A stretch of DNA of 63,641 bases from Chloroflexota bacterium (GTDB lineage Bacteria > Chloroflexota > Dehalococcoidia > Lucifugimonadales > Lucifugimonadaceae). The stretch lies in contig JAQCHZ010000015.1 in the NCBI GenBank assembly GCA_027618835.1, forward strand, positions 1 through 63,641, given 5' to 3'. This document shows positions 47,085-56,961 of the stretch, piece after piece (position 1 is the first letter of the stretch; every line of letters starts with the position of its first letter). The notes below the pieces were generated by a model. The model searched no databases and was not told the origin of the DNA. It saw nothing but the letters and a program-made list of their open reading frames with translations. The position numbers were made by a program, and so were the translations under genes.

Positions 47085-49463
47085 ATGCTGCAAGCAATCG
47101 CAACACTAATCACGGTCGAGCTTATCGGGCTAGCAGCGTTCCCGATTGTTGCACGTGCATTCCCGATCTTGGCCGATCGCGGTTGGGCGATTTCAAAGCC
47201 AATCGGAATCCTGTTCATCGCCACAGCCGTGTGGTTGTTGTCGTACACCAAGCTAGTTCCGAACGATCCATTGAGCTGGTGGATTGTCTTGGTAGTGTTC
47301 GCTTTAGTAAGCGTTTGGTTTCTTCGGACTGATTTTCCGAAACTGCGGCGAGCAGTAGTTAGACGCTGGCGAATAATCGTCGCGGTCGAAATCGTGTTCA
47401 TTCTGTTCTTCGTGATGTTCCTCTCGATGCGGGCATTCGACCCCGCTGCATCAGGTACAGAAAAACCAATGGACCTGATGATGCTGACAGCGGTGATGAC
47501 CGCCGAGCACGCCCCCCCAGAGGACTTATGGCTCGCTGGTGCACCAATCGCCTACTACTATTTCGGGTACTGGATATACGGCGGCGTCAACTTAATGGTA
47601 GGGAATTCGGCGTCGATAGCTTTCAACGTCGGAATGGCTCTCGTGGCAGGGCTAGGAGCCAGTGTTGCGTTTTCGCTCGCTGCGACGTTCGTTCGACGAG
47701 ACGGCGGCTCATTGAAGCCAGCGCTGATTGCCGGAGGCGTGTCGGCGTCATTGCTATTGCTTGTATCGAATATGTCGGGATTATGGACCCTACTCGATAT
47801 CACCAAAATTGCTCCGGTGTGGTTACTGAATTGGTACCACGGCAACGGATATGAGCGGATAGATCGAGTCGCTAGCTGGCGGCCTGATGATCATTGGTGG
47901 TGGTGGAATAGCTCGAGAATAACCAACACGTTCGATGATGCCGGGAACGGAGTCGACTTCACGATCACGGAGTTCCCATTTTTCAGCTTCCTTTTGGGAG
48001 ACTTTCATCCGCATTTGATGTCGATTCCGTTCGTACTCACCGGTCTCACTGTTCTCACTTCATTGTTCCTAATGCACAAAGTGATTTCATTCAAAATACT
48101 TCGGAAGAACGTGTCTGCTGCGGTGATAACGGCATTGGTGATCGGTGCGTCTGGTTTCATAAATTTCTGGGACGTTGGGTTACTGCTTTTGTTGTCGATG
48201 GGGCTGGTTGTCGCAGGTTGGGTTTCGCTGCGTAAATCAGGACTGAAATCGATATTATTAGCGGGGGTGCCGATGATGTTTCTATGGATCATCGGGATAT
48301 TGGTGTATTCGCCGTTTTACTTCGGAACAGCCGAGAGTCAAGTTCAATGGCCGCCGCTTGCTCCCGTGAAATACGGGTCACGTCCTATCCATTTTTTGTC
48401 GATCTGGTCGCTATTGATAGTCGCCGCCGCACCAACTGCGATTCTTCTTGCGAGTCGCTACACGAACATAGTCGTTCGAATGTTGGCCGGTAACAAATCC
48501 CTGGATGAACGAGAAAGTCATTTCTTTTGGCGCCCGGCATGGATTACGGCTGGGGTGCTGACCGGCGGACCTTGGCTAATTTGGGCGGTCACACATCTGA
48601 CGTTCAATGAATCTGCCAATGAATCTGACATCGTGTCGAGACTTCCAGTAACCGCCGTATTAGGCGTAGCGGCAGCGACTCTTATAGCAGTGCTGCTGAC
48701 TCGTGCACGGCGTGGTGCCGACGACGGCAGTCACTTCGTAGCAATGCTTTTGGCGCTTACGCTCTACTTATTTTTCGCTGCTGAACTATTCTTCGTTCAC
48801 GATCTGTTCGGTAATCGAATGAACACGGTGTTCAAGTTCTACTATCAAGCTTGGATAGTTCTTTCTGTTGTAGGTGGGTATGGAAGCTACGTATGGCTGA
48901 AGCACCACTCGCTATTAGCCGGGCGAAAGAAACTTTTAAGCAGAACCGCACTGGCTATCGTTGCCGTACTAGCACTCAGTTCGGTTTATTTTCCCGTAGC
49001 TGCTGCCGTTGCCAAAACGACGTCATCAGGATTAGGTCCGAATCTCGACAGCTTGAGCTATATGGAGTCTCGGGATTCTGATGAGTTGAATGTAATAAAT
49101 GATCTAAGGGAAATTGCTGATTCAGATGACGTACTGGTCGAAGCCATTGGGGATAGTTATTCCGAGTACTCTCGAATTTCTGGTTCATCCGGAGTACCTG
49201 CAGTTATCGGTTGGGTATTTCACGAAAGGCAATGGCACGGTACCGACGAGTTGTTCGCTGACCGGGAAGAGGATGTTCGAACGATCTATACGACTAGAGA
49301 TACTGAACAACTTCAAGCATTGATAGACAAATATGGCATTACGTTTGTTGTCTTAGGCCCTCGGGAAAGATCAACCTACTCCAACATTGTGGCGGGAATG
49401 TTCGATAGACTTGGCGACCGAATTATCGAGCGCGGTTTGTACACTGTGTTCAGCATCGATTAA
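47085..49463 (+). CDS. Large polytopic membrane protein, Chlor_Arch_YYY / DUF2298 family
   Basis: 792 residues with roughly 14 or more hydrophobic segments. The family's name-giving Tyr cluster is seen as APIAYYYFGYW (about residue 150), followed by conserved loop sequence NWYHGNGYERIDR, SWRPDDHWWWWNSSR and LGDFHPHLMSIPF, and ending with a soluble C-terminal region. TIGR03662 proteins occur in Chloroflexi and Archaea, usually beside TIGR03663, which follows here 6 bases later. They are thought to be glycosyltransferase-like, but no activity is established. Starts 26 bases after ftsY. Confidence 0.85.
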   Translation: MLQAIATLITVELIGLAAFPIVARAFPILADRGWAISKPIGILFIATAVWLLSYTKLVPNDPLSWWIVLVVFALVSVWFLRTDFPKLRRAVVRRWRIIVAVEIVFILFFVMFLSMRAFDPAASGTEKPMDLMMLTAVMTAEHAPPEDLWLAGAPIAYYYFGYWIYGGVNLMVGNSASIAFNVGMALVAGLGASVAFSLAATFVRRDGGSLKPALIAGGVSASLLLLVSNMSGLWTLLDITKIAPVWLLNWYHGNGYERIDRVASWRPDDHWWWWNSSRITNTFDDAGNGVDFTITEFPFFSFLLGDFHPHLMSIPFVLTGLTVLTSLFLMHKVISFKILRKNVSAAVITALVIGASGFINFWDVGLLLLLSMGLVVAGWVSLRKSGLKSILLAGVPMMFLWIIGILVYSPFYFGTAESQVQWPPLAPVKYGSRPIHFLSIWSLLIVAAAPTAILLASRYTNIVVRMLAGNKSLDERESHFFWRPAWITAGVLTGGPWLIWAVTHLTFNESANESDIVSRLPVTAVLGVAAATLIAVLLTRARRGADDGSHFVAMLLALTLYLFFAAELFFVHDLFGNRMNTVFKFYYQAWIVLSVVGGYGSYVWLKHHSLLAGRKKLLSRTALAIVAVLALSSVYFPVAAAVAKTTSSGLGPNLDSLSYMESRDSDELNVINDLREIADSDDVLVEAIGDSYSEYSRISGSSGVPAVIGWVFHERQWHGTDELFADREEDVRTIYTTRDTEQLQALIDKYGITFVVLGPRERSTYSNIVAGMFDRLGDRIIERGLYTVFSID

Positions 49464-49469
49464 CTACAT

Positions 49470-51845
49470 TTGACGACAGATAATCCTTCAACAGAATCTT
49501 CAGCTAGAGCCGTGTCCAAAGACGGGGTTTGGGTCGATGGTCAGTGGGTGACCGGGGACGCCGCTCGTGCCGTTCCAAAAAGACCTATTACACCTGATTT
49601 AACCGAGAAAAAATCGGAATCCCGAAAAGGTTTTACTATTCCGTTTCGGATCGAGTTCTCGATCTACACGGGTTTGGTTCTAATTGCTCTCGCTATGAGG
49701 CTTTACGATCTCGGCGGTCGAGCGGTCCACCACGACGAGAGCCTTCATGGGTATTTCGCATATCAACTGTTCAATGGCGGTGGATATGATCACAATCCGC
49801 TGATGCACGGAATGTTCCTGTTCCATTCCATAGCCACCTCGTTCTTCCTTGTCGGCGATAGTGACTTCTCACTTAGACTCCCGATGGCTCTATTCGGAAC
49901 GGGTCTTGTCCTGCTTCCGCTGCTTCTAAGGCCTCGAATAGGTCAATTTGGCGCGCTGATAGCCGGATTCATGCTCGCGTTCTCGCCATCGATTCTTTAC
50001 TACAGTCGATTCGCCCGAAACGACATCTTCATGGCGGTGTTCACATTGGCTCTGGTCGGAGTAATGTGGCGATACATCGACGAGCGTAAAAATCGTTGGT
50101 TATACATCGGTTCCGGATTAGTTGCCCTAGGATTCGCCACTAAAGAGACTCAGTACATCGTTGTTGCGTTGCTCGGTGCTTTCCTTGTTACTCAGGTATG
50201 GAAAGAAATTCGTGACTGGCTATATGCACGGCGAACGTTAGCCGAATTCAGTCCTGAAGCATCATTCTTGGTGTTGCTCGCCACTTTGAGTCTGCCGCTG
50301 TTGGCCGCTGGTGTTGCTGTATTGCAAGGTGTTTTGGGCGTAGTGCTGGCAGCGGAAGATGGCACTACAGGGGTCCCAACAGGAAGCCCTGATGGAGCGG
50401 GTTGGTATGTAGCAATTGGCATTAGCGCAGCATTCCTTGCAGCGTCGTTAGCGGCAGGTTGGTACTGGAATAAACGGGTGTTCCTAGCCTCATTCGCCTC
50501 ATTCGCACTTATATTTGTTTTGTTGTTCGCAAATTTCGGTTCAAATCCTGCCGGAGTTGGCAGTGGAGCATGGCAGTCACTCGGATATTGGCTTGCTCAA
50601 CATGATGTAGCTCGCGGAAATCAACCTTGGTACTACTACTTCACTATCAGCACAATCTACGAGTTCATGCCGTTCGCAGTAGCGACCGGTGCTGCCTTGT
50701 ATTACGGATTCAAATCGGGGCTTCGTCCTTGGATTTTCATCGCGCTGATCGCTGGTGCGATGGTGGTGCTGGCAAACGACGCCTTGAGTTTCGAAAAAGG
50801 ACTCGTCCAAGGTGCTGAACAAGATGTTCTTAGCTACGTCGGTCAACTAGCGTTACTGACAGTGTATGGCTCTGCAATTGCGCTGACTCTTGTAATCAGA
50901 ACCACTAAGTTCAACAAATTCCTATTCTTCTGGACCGTCGGGACGTTCATCGCTTACACGCATGCCGGCGAGAAGATGCCGTGGTTGCTAGTGAACATAG
51001 CTTTGCCTGCAGTGATACTCGCAGCCAGCACGCTCAACGACATCATCATGTCGATCGACTGGCGTAACGCTTGGCGACATCGGGCTGGGCTGGCAATTAT
51101 TGGTGTTCCGTTGTTCTTCCTGATGCTTTGGAAGATCGTGTTCCATGACCTTGGTGAAGGGTCGCGCCAATTTGCCGCAGCCTGGGCGATATTGGCTGTT
51201 CTTGGCCTACTACTACTTGGATTCCAAGTGTTGGGCTCGAGAATAGGTCGTTCACAGGCACTCGGTATCGTAGGGCTTTTGACTGTCGTGATTATGTTTG
51301 GATTCACGTTCCGTGCCGGATGGATCGCAAGCTTCGAAAATGGCGACATTCCAGTTGAAATGCTCGTTTACACGCAGACTGCACCCGACTTACATAATTT
51401 AGCTAAAGAGATCGAACAGACAGCCATTCTTACAGGCGATCGTTACGAGATGAAGATCGCAATCGACATTCGTGATGCGTACTCTTGGCCTTGGCAGTGG
51501 TATCTCCGGCGCTATACCGAGGTTTCCTACAGCGATCACACGTCTGATGACATCAAGGTGGCTGACGACCGATTGATAGCGGTAATTAACGCGAACAATC
51601 GGGCAAGTGTGGTAACGAGATTGCCAGATGGGTTGTCTGAAGGTCGAAAGCTAGTTCACCGTTGGTGGTTCCCTGAACGGTATCGAGATATAAGCCCAAA
51701 GACGTTCTTTGATACGTTGTTGGATCGAAACCGCTGGGAAGGATCGGTAGACTATTTCCTTTATAGGAAACTCTCGAACCCCCTGGGCACAATCGATTCT
51801 TACGTCTATTTCTCTGACGAAGTCCCGTTAGTACCCGCTAAGTAG
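49470..51845 (+). CDS. Polytopic glycosyltransferase-39-like membrane protein, TIGR03663 family
   Basis: 791 residues, TTG start. A soluble N-terminal tail (1-55) contains a short GVWVDGQWVTGDAARAV motif. The first large loop carries HHDESLHGYFAYQLF, the acidic D-E pattern typical of dolichol/undecaprenyl-phosphate-sugar-using GT-C transferases. About 13 membrane segments follow, then a soluble C-terminal domain (from about residue 625). It probably transfers a lipid-linked sugar to an extracytoplasmic acceptor, together with the DUF2298 neighbour. Confidence 0.83.
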   Translation: MTTDNPSTESSARAVSKDGVWVDGQWVTGDAARAVPKRPITPDLTEKKSESRKGFTIPFRIEFSIYTGLVLIALAMRLYDLGGRAVHHDESLHGYFAYQLFNGGGYDHNPLMHGMFLFHSIATSFFLVGDSDFSLRLPMALFGTGLVLLPLLLRPRIGQFGALIAGFMLAFSPSILYYSRFARNDIFMAVFTLALVGVMWRYIDERKNRWLYIGSGLVALGFATKETQYIVVALLGAFLVTQVWKEIRDWLYARRTLAEFSPEASFLVLLATLSLPLLAAGVAVLQGVLGVVLAAEDGTTGVPTGSPDGAGWYVAIGISAAFLAASLAAGWYWNKRVFLASFASFALIFVLLFANFGSNPAGVGSGAWQSLGYWLAQHDVARGNQPWYYYFTISTIYEFMPFAVATGAALYYGFKSGLRPWIFIALIAGAMVVLANDALSFEKGLVQGAEQDVLSYVGQLALLTVYGSAIALTLVIRTTKFNKFLFFWTVGTFIAYTHAGEKMPWLLVNIALPAVILAASTLNDIIMSIDWRNAWRHRAGLAIIGVPLFFLMLWKIVFHDLGEGSRQFAAAWAILAVLGLLLLGFQVLGSRIGRSQALGIVGLLTVVIMFGFTFRAGWIASFENGDIPVEMLVYTQTAPDLHNLAKEIEQTAILTGDRYEMKIAIDIRDAYSWPWQWYLRRYTEVSYSDHTSDDIKVADDRLIAVINANNRASVVTRLPDGLSEGRKLVHRWWFPERYRDISPKTFFDTLLDRNRWEGSVDYFLYRKLSNPLGTIDSYVYFSDEVPLVPAK

Positions 51846-51888
51846 ATCGTTTCGCCGTTTCAGAGTTCAAGGACACCGATAATTCAGT

Positions 51889-52971
51889 ATGTTTTTTGGG
51901 AATAAAGCCTTCTGGCTTGGCGCAATCGGCAGCGCAGCGTTCCTTGCCGTGTTCGTATGGCTGTTTGTCGACTTCGACACGATCGGCGATGCCCTAACTG
52001 AAGCCAACTACGTTTACTTTGTTCCATCTTTAGCTCTCTACTTCGTCGCCGTGTGGTTCAGGTCGGAGCGCTGGAAATTCTTGCTTCGTCCACTGATAGG
52101 TGCACCACAGAAAAGCATCTATTCGGTCGTTGTAGTCGGTTATATGGCGAACAATCTAATTCCCGTTCGAATTGGTGAAGTTGTTCGTTCGTATTATTTG
52201 AGCATTCGTGAATCATGCTCCGCACCAGCGGCGTTCGGCACAGTCGCCGTTGAACGAGCCACCGACGTACTGGCACTGTTATTTTTCTTAGCGGCAGCTG
52301 GGCTGATGGGAACGGTTGGGGTAGAGCGTGCGGTAGGCGATATTTCTTCTGACGTACCCGGCGGCGCAGCGATGCTTGCCACAGTGGCATTGCTGCCGTT
52401 CTTGGCGGTATTCGGAGTTGTACTCGTCATTTCGACTGCCAGCAGGACAACGGTTCTTGGCTGGCTCGACCGCTTGATGTTCATGATCAGGCGTGGGTTA
52501 CGCGATCGATTGCTCGGAATCGCCGATCGACTTCTGGAAGGGCTAACCGTTGTCAGTTCACCCGCTGATCTTACCAAGGTGTTTGCGTGGTCACTGCCGG
52601 TTTGGGCTTCAGAAGCCGCTATGTACTATCTGATCGCTATCGGCTTCGATCTTCGACCAATATTCGACAGCCAAGTCGAGTTTATCGCTGCGATACTGGT
52701 TTTCACCGCAGCAGCGAACCTTGCTGGCGTTTTGCCATCTACAGCAGGCAGCTGGGGACCTTTCGATTTCTTCGGTTCCGCCGCTTTGGTGGCACTTGGA
52801 GTGGGGCAGGAGGTCGCTGCCGCCTACGCTCTGACCGTTCACGTGGTTCTCTGGGTACCGCCGACGGTTGTTGGAGCGGTATTGTTGGTTATGGACGGCA
52901 ATTCGCTTTCCAGCCTAATGAAGGGCGCTAGAGAGTCGGATCAGCCGATTGCAGGAGATATTTCGTCCTAA
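51889..52971 (+). CDS. Flippase-like membrane protein (lysylphosphatidylglycerol synthase TM domain family)
   Basis: 360 residues, about eight hydrophobic segments, with VWFRSERWKFLL, GYMANNLIPVRIGEVVRSYYL and VERATDVLAL, hallmarks of the UPF0104/LPG_synthase_TM family. The cytoplasmic lysyl-transferase domain of MprF is absent. Such proteins are implicated in lipid or lipid-linked sugar movement across membranes. Its TAA overlaps the next ATG (TAATG), so it is coupled to the FAD oxidoreductase and probably belongs to the same glycan/lipid operon. Confidence 0.85.
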   Translation: MFFGNKAFWLGAIGSAAFLAVFVWLFVDFDTIGDALTEANYVYFVPSLALYFVAVWFRSERWKFLLRPLIGAPQKSIYSVVVVGYMANNLIPVRIGEVVRSYYLSIRESCSAPAAFGTVAVERATDVLALLFFLAAAGLMGTVGVERAVGDISSDVPGGAAMLATVALLPFLAVFGVVLVISTASRTTVLGWLDRLMFMIRRGLRDRLLGIADRLLEGLTVVSSPADLTKVFAWSLPVWASEAAMYYLIAIGFDLRPIFDSQVEFIAAILVFTAAANLAGVLPSTAGSWGPFDFFGSAALVALGVGQEVAAAYALTVHVVLWVPPTVVGAVLLVMDGNSLSSLMKGARESDQPIAGDISS

Positions 52972-54308
52972 TGAAAATTGGAATCATCGGTGCCGGTGCA
53001 GCAGGACTTTCCGCAGCGTTTGATCTTTCTGCAAAGGGTCACAAAGTAGTCGTATACGAATCTGCACCGTTTATCGGTGGGCAGGCTTCGACCATTCCGG
53101 TTGGTGGTAACCCATTAGAACGCGGTTATCACCACCTGTTCACCAATGATCAGGCGATTCTCGATTTGATGTCTGATCTCGGCGTTGCTGAGGCTATGAA
53201 GTGGTATCCGTCTCGCGTTGGCACCTACACGTCTGGCAAGGTTTACAAGACCACCACTGCATTAGATCTTCTCCGCTTCGGAGCGATTCCGTTTTTCGAC
53301 CGGATCAAGCTCGGATTATTTGCACTGAAGGTCGGTCGCATCAAGGAATGGCGTGATCTTGAAGATCAGACTGCCGATTACTGGCTGAGAGAGCGTCTCG
53401 GCGGCAAAGCGTACGAGAAGGTCTGGGAGCCGCTTCTCAAAGGCAAGTTCGGCGACTTTTACGATCGGATCGGCATGCCATGGTTTTGGTCGAAAATTCA
53501 GACCCGGTTCGCTTCTAGGCAAGGGATACGCGGTCGAGAAATGCTTGGTTACCCAGACGGCAGCTTCGACACTATCTTCGACAAGTTGACAGCCGCAATT
53601 AAATCGCGTGACGGCGAAATTCATACATCTACGCCAGTCGAGAGAGTCGAAGTCGTAGCCGGCGTGGCCAAGGCATTGATTGCCAAATCGCCATCAGGTG
53701 AGAAAATTCGTGAAGAGTTCGACACTATCTTGTCGACCGTTCCTTCATTTTCGTTCCCAGATCTAGTCGACCTGCAAGACGACTACAAAAAACGTCTTAC
53801 CGACGTTCACTATCTTGCAGCAGTAGTCGTTGTTCTTGAGATGGATCGACCGCTCACTAAGTTCTACTGGATGAACATCGCTGATTCTGACGTACCGTTC
53901 CTGGGCCTGATCGAACACACGAATATGCTGCCCAAGGAATGGTACGACGGCAGAAATATTCTCTACCTGACGAACTATCTCGACCGCACCGATCCGGTGT
54001 ACAGCATGTCGCAGGACGAACTACTCGATCTGTACTTACCTCATTTGACGAAGTTCAATCCTGAATTTGATCGTTCGTGGATCAAGAAGGTTCACTACAA
54101 CGCACTTAGCGCTGCGCAGCCGATTATTGGAACCAACTATTCCAAAGCCATTCCCGATCATCGAACGCCGGTGGAGAAACTTTATTTGGCGAACACGACT
54201 CAGATATACCCTGAAGACCGTGGCACTAACTATTCGATCAAGATGGGTCGAGAACTCGCCGACATGATTATCGAAGACGAACAACATGGCTGGAAGAGCT
54301 GGAAGTAA
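52971..54308 (+). CDS. FAD-dependent oxidoreductase (amine oxidase/desaturase-like)
   Basis: 445 residues. FAD motif IGIIGAGAAGLSAAFDLSAKGHKVVVYE at the very N terminus, then GGQASTI and GYHHLF, and a C-terminal IYPEDRGTNYSIKMGRELAD segment binding the flavin. It belongs to the broad family with protoporphyrinogen oxidase, phytoene desaturase and UDP-galactopyranose mutase-like proteins. Coupled to a flippase-like gene, it may modify a polyprenoid or glycan lipid. Substrate unknown. Confidence 0.87.
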   Translation: MKIGIIGAGAAGLSAAFDLSAKGHKVVVYESAPFIGGQASTIPVGGNPLERGYHHLFTNDQAILDLMSDLGVAEAMKWYPSRVGTYTSGKVYKTTTALDLLRFGAIPFFDRIKLGLFALKVGRIKEWRDLEDQTADYWLRERLGGKAYEKVWEPLLKGKFGDFYDRIGMPWFWSKIQTRFASRQGIRGREMLGYPDGSFDTIFDKLTAAIKSRDGEIHTSTPVERVEVVAGVAKALIAKSPSGEKIREEFDTILSTVPSFSFPDLVDLQDDYKKRLTDVHYLAAVVVVLEMDRPLTKFYWMNIADSDVPFLGLIEHTNMLPKEWYDGRNILYLTNYLDRTDPVYSMSQDELLDLYLPHLTKFNPEFDRSWIKKVHYNALSAAQPIIGTNYSKAIPDHRTPVEKLYLANTTQIYPEDRGTNYSIKMGRELADMIIEDEQHGWKSWK

Positions 54309-54363
54309 ACTTTCTCGAACTCGGCAGCACGAAGTAACTAGAACAGACTGGAAACACGGAACC

Positions 54364-55146
54364 ATGGGACAACTCGAAGGTCAAGTAGCGATCATCACTG
54401 GCGCTGGAACGGGAATTGGACGGGAAGCCGCACTGATGTTCGCTGATCAAGGGGCGAAACTGGTTCTGGCTGGACGTCGAATTGAACCGCTGAACGAAGT
54501 CGTGGCGATAATAGAAGCCAAGGGCGGATCTGCGGTCGCCAAGTCCGTCGATTTGGAAGATGGCGATGCAGCGGCCGCTCTCGGTACTTGGACTATTGCT
54601 GAGTTTGGACAGGTTGATGTCCTTGTGAACAACGCTGGTCACAGCTCCCATGTGCGATCGATTCAGTACGTAGGTCCGGAAGAATGGGCGAGCGTGTTCA
54701 AGGTCAATGTAGAAGGCGTGTACCGACTTACCCAATCTGTCGTCGGTTCGATGATCGAGAACGGTGGCGGAACTGTAGTTACAATATCGTCATACGCTGC
54801 CCTTCACCCAGGATTACTTGGCGGAGCGGCTTACAGCGCTGCAAAGTCGGCTTCGTACAACATGATGCGCGGGATTAATGCTGAGCTAAACGCAAAAGGT
54901 ATCCGGGCTTCAACGATCCTACCTGCTGAGGTTGATACGCCTATTCTCAATAATCGACCTCATAATCCAGATGCCGACGCCCGTGCAACGATGATGATGC
55001 CGGAAGACGTAGCGGCAGCTATTTTGCTGTGTGCGACTTTACCGGGAAGAACAGTTATCGAAGAGATTGTGATGTCACCCACTCAGCCTCGTGATCGATC
55101 TATCGACATGGAAGTTGCAGCTAAGGCTGGATCACCGAACGAATAG
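54364..55146 (+). CDS. Short-chain dehydrogenase/reductase (canonical)
   Basis: 260 residues from ATG 54364 (MGQLEGQVAIITGAGTGIG); the frame runs 26 codons further upstream without family similarity. TGAGTGIG cofactor loop, NNAG, catalytic Ser in ISSYAALHPG and YSAAK are all present. Active, in contrast to the SDR at 30558. Substrate unknown. It follows the FAD oxidoreductase by 55 bases and is convergent with the SRPBCC gene. Confidence 0.9.
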   Translation: MGQLEGQVAIITGAGTGIGREAALMFADQGAKLVLAGRRIEPLNEVVAIIEAKGGSAVAKSVDLEDGDAAAALGTWTIAEFGQVDVLVNNAGHSSHVRSIQYVGPEEWASVFKVNVEGVYRLTQSVVGSMIENGGGTVVTISSYAALHPGLLGGAAYSAAKSASYNMMRGINAELNAKGIRASTILPAEVDTPILNNRPHNPDADARATMMMPEDVAAAILLCATLPGRTVIEEIVMSPTQPRDRSIDMEVAAKAGSPNE

Positions 55147-55152
55147 GGCAAT

Positions 55153-55554
55153 CTACTTGAGTGCGACATCGGAGAAATATTCGATCTTGGGCGCTAAATA
55201 GAACTCTTGCCATCCTGTCTCATAGCCGTCAGCTTGATCGTCTGGGATGTTCCAATTGCGAAGGGTTAGTTTAGTTCCGACTTCGACCTTCTCAAGAGTG
55301 ACTTCGACAGAAGAATCAGGGTCGCTCCCTTCAAACTGCGTCGTGCGCCAGGTCTGAAGAATCCGCTCGCTATCTTCTAGCTCAAGGTTGATCCCGTCTA
55401 TGTAACCGTCATGAGCTGTGAAGATGCCAGCGATCTCGTTCGTCGCAGTTTCTGATGACTGAGTCATGGCTCCGTTATGATCCCCATCTAGCCACGCGTC
55501 GAATACGTCCTTCGGCGATGCGGGAATTACAGCTGCATTTGTGAATCGTTTCAT
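55153..55554 (-). CDS. SRPBCC-fold protein (AHSA1/START-like)
   Basis: 133 residues. N-terminal IPASPKDVFDAWLDGDHNGAMT and the central RILQTWRTTQFEGSDPDSSVEVTLEKVEVGTKLTLRNWNIPD pattern match the activator-of-Hsp90-homologue/START-like superfamily, which binds hydrophobic ligands. No specific role can be given. Downstream of the enolase-family gene at 55595 by 40 bases on the same strand, so possibly cotranscribed. Confidence 0.8.
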   Translation of the reverse strand: MKRFTNAAVIPASPKDVFDAWLDGDHNGAMTQSSETATNEIAGIFTAHDGYIDGINLELEDSERILQTWRTTQFEGSDPDSSVEVTLEKVEVGTKLTLRNWNIPDDQADGYETGWQEFYLAPKIEYFSDVALK

Positions 55555-55594
55555 GGCGACCAGTGCGGTTAATCGCTGGACGGCTTGTTACTAA

Positions 55595-56878
55595 CTAGCG
55601 ATCACGAACATCAGAGATCATATCTGGATCGTTGCCTGTCCATGTATCGCGATACTGAACCCGGCGTTCGCCTCGACCACCAACGACCTCGAAAACAGGC
55701 GATTCATGACCACCCCAGTGAAAGTGCTGTCCGGGTTCGTCTGTGACTTCAACGGTGATGTCTGATCTATCGAACAAATCCTTTCGCAGTCGAGTGCCCA
55801 ATCCTGGACCTTCTGGAGCGAGCATGTAGCCATCGACCACTTTGATATTTGTTTCGATAACCTTTTCGTACCATCCGCCCTTGCCGTAAAACGCACGGCA
55901 GCTTTCCATAAGGAACACGTTCGGCGCGTTCATTGAGATATGTGCACAGGCAAAAACGTTCACCGGACCGGTCATATCGTGGGGTGCGACAGGGCGTTGC
56001 TCAGCTTCTGCCATCGTGCAAATTTTCTTTGTTTCTGTAATACCGCCGGTCCATATCAAATCGGGCATAACTACTTCGGCAGCCCCGGCCTTTAGATATT
56101 CCCTGAATTGATATTTGCTGATTAGTCGTTCAGAAACACAAACAGGAGCTTCGATTTCGTCAGCAAGTCGCAGGTGGCTTTCGACGTTTGTCGGTTGAAT
56201 CAGTTCCTCTTGCCACATCATGTCGAGGTGATCCATTGCCTTTCCGATCTTGATCGCTGAGTTGAGGTTCCATCGTCCATGCCCATCATTAGCCACTTCA
56301 ATCTGATCACCGACGGCGGCTCTGATGTCCTCAATGGGTTTCAACAGGAGCTTCATGTCTTCATTCGAGATGTGAGTACCTCGGTTGATATCAGCGAATT
56401 GGTCGGTGAACGCCCACTTCATCGCCGTGATGCCATCGTCGAGAAGGCTCTTTGCAAGCGTGCCCGCGTCTACGATCGCCATCTCCATATCTTTGTTGTC
56501 ACCGTACTGACCGGTCGTGTTGTAAGTTCGAACTTTGTCTCGGCATGCGCCACCGAGCATGTTGTAGATGGGTTGACCGGCGACTTGCCCTGCGATGTCC
56601 CACAATGCGATATCAATAGCGGAAATTGCCCGCGCTTCTGCTCCTGCATATCCGAAAGCGTTCGCCATATCGAACATGTCTCGCCAATGACGTTCAATCG
56701 CTAAGGGATCCTTTCCGATTAGCATCGGCGCAAACATTTCGTGGATGCATCCTGTCACTGCTCGTGGTCCAAAGAAGGTTTCGCCTAGTCCAACGTGTCC
56801 CGAATCAGTTTTAACTTGAACCCACGTAACCATTGGGAATTCTTCTATAAGGATTGTTTCAATTGACGTGATTTTCAC
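55595..56878 (-). CDS. Enolase-superfamily dehydratase
   Basis: 427 residues, the sixth intact member in the window. MKITSIETILIEE, AMKWAFTDQF (candidate Lys), VANDGHGRW (Asp), WQEELIQP (Glu), VSERLISKYQFREY (Glu), DLIWTGGITETKK, APHDMTGPVNV (His-Asp). Same subgroup as the pair at 35795/37054, with a longer C-terminal tail (HWGGHESPVFEVVGG). Divergent from an RraA-like gene, suggesting dehydration of a sugar acid followed by aldol cleavage of the product. Confidence 0.88.
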   Translation of the reverse strand: MKITSIETILIEEFPMVTWVQVKTDSGHVGLGETFFGPRAVTGCIHEMFAPMLIGKDPLAIERHWRDMFDMANAFGYAGAEARAISAIDIALWDIAGQVAGQPIYNMLGGACRDKVRTYNTTGQYGDNKDMEMAIVDAGTLAKSLLDDGITAMKWAFTDQFADINRGTHISNEDMKLLLKPIEDIRAAVGDQIEVANDGHGRWNLNSAIKIGKAMDHLDMMWQEELIQPTNVESHLRLADEIEAPVCVSERLISKYQFREYLKAGAAEVVMPDLIWTGGITETKKICTMAEAEQRPVAPHDMTGPVNVFACAHISMNAPNVFLMESCRAFYGKGGWYEKVIETNIKVVDGYMLAPEGPGLGTRLRKDLFDRSDITVEVTDEPGQHFHWGGHESPVFEVVGGRGERRVQYRDTWTGNDPDMISDVRDR

Positions 56879-56961
56879 GTTCTTACTCCGCTCGTTAGTG
56901 ACTGTGATCGGTTGATCGACGTATTCTATTGCGCATATTAGATTGTTGAGAGGATATTGCG

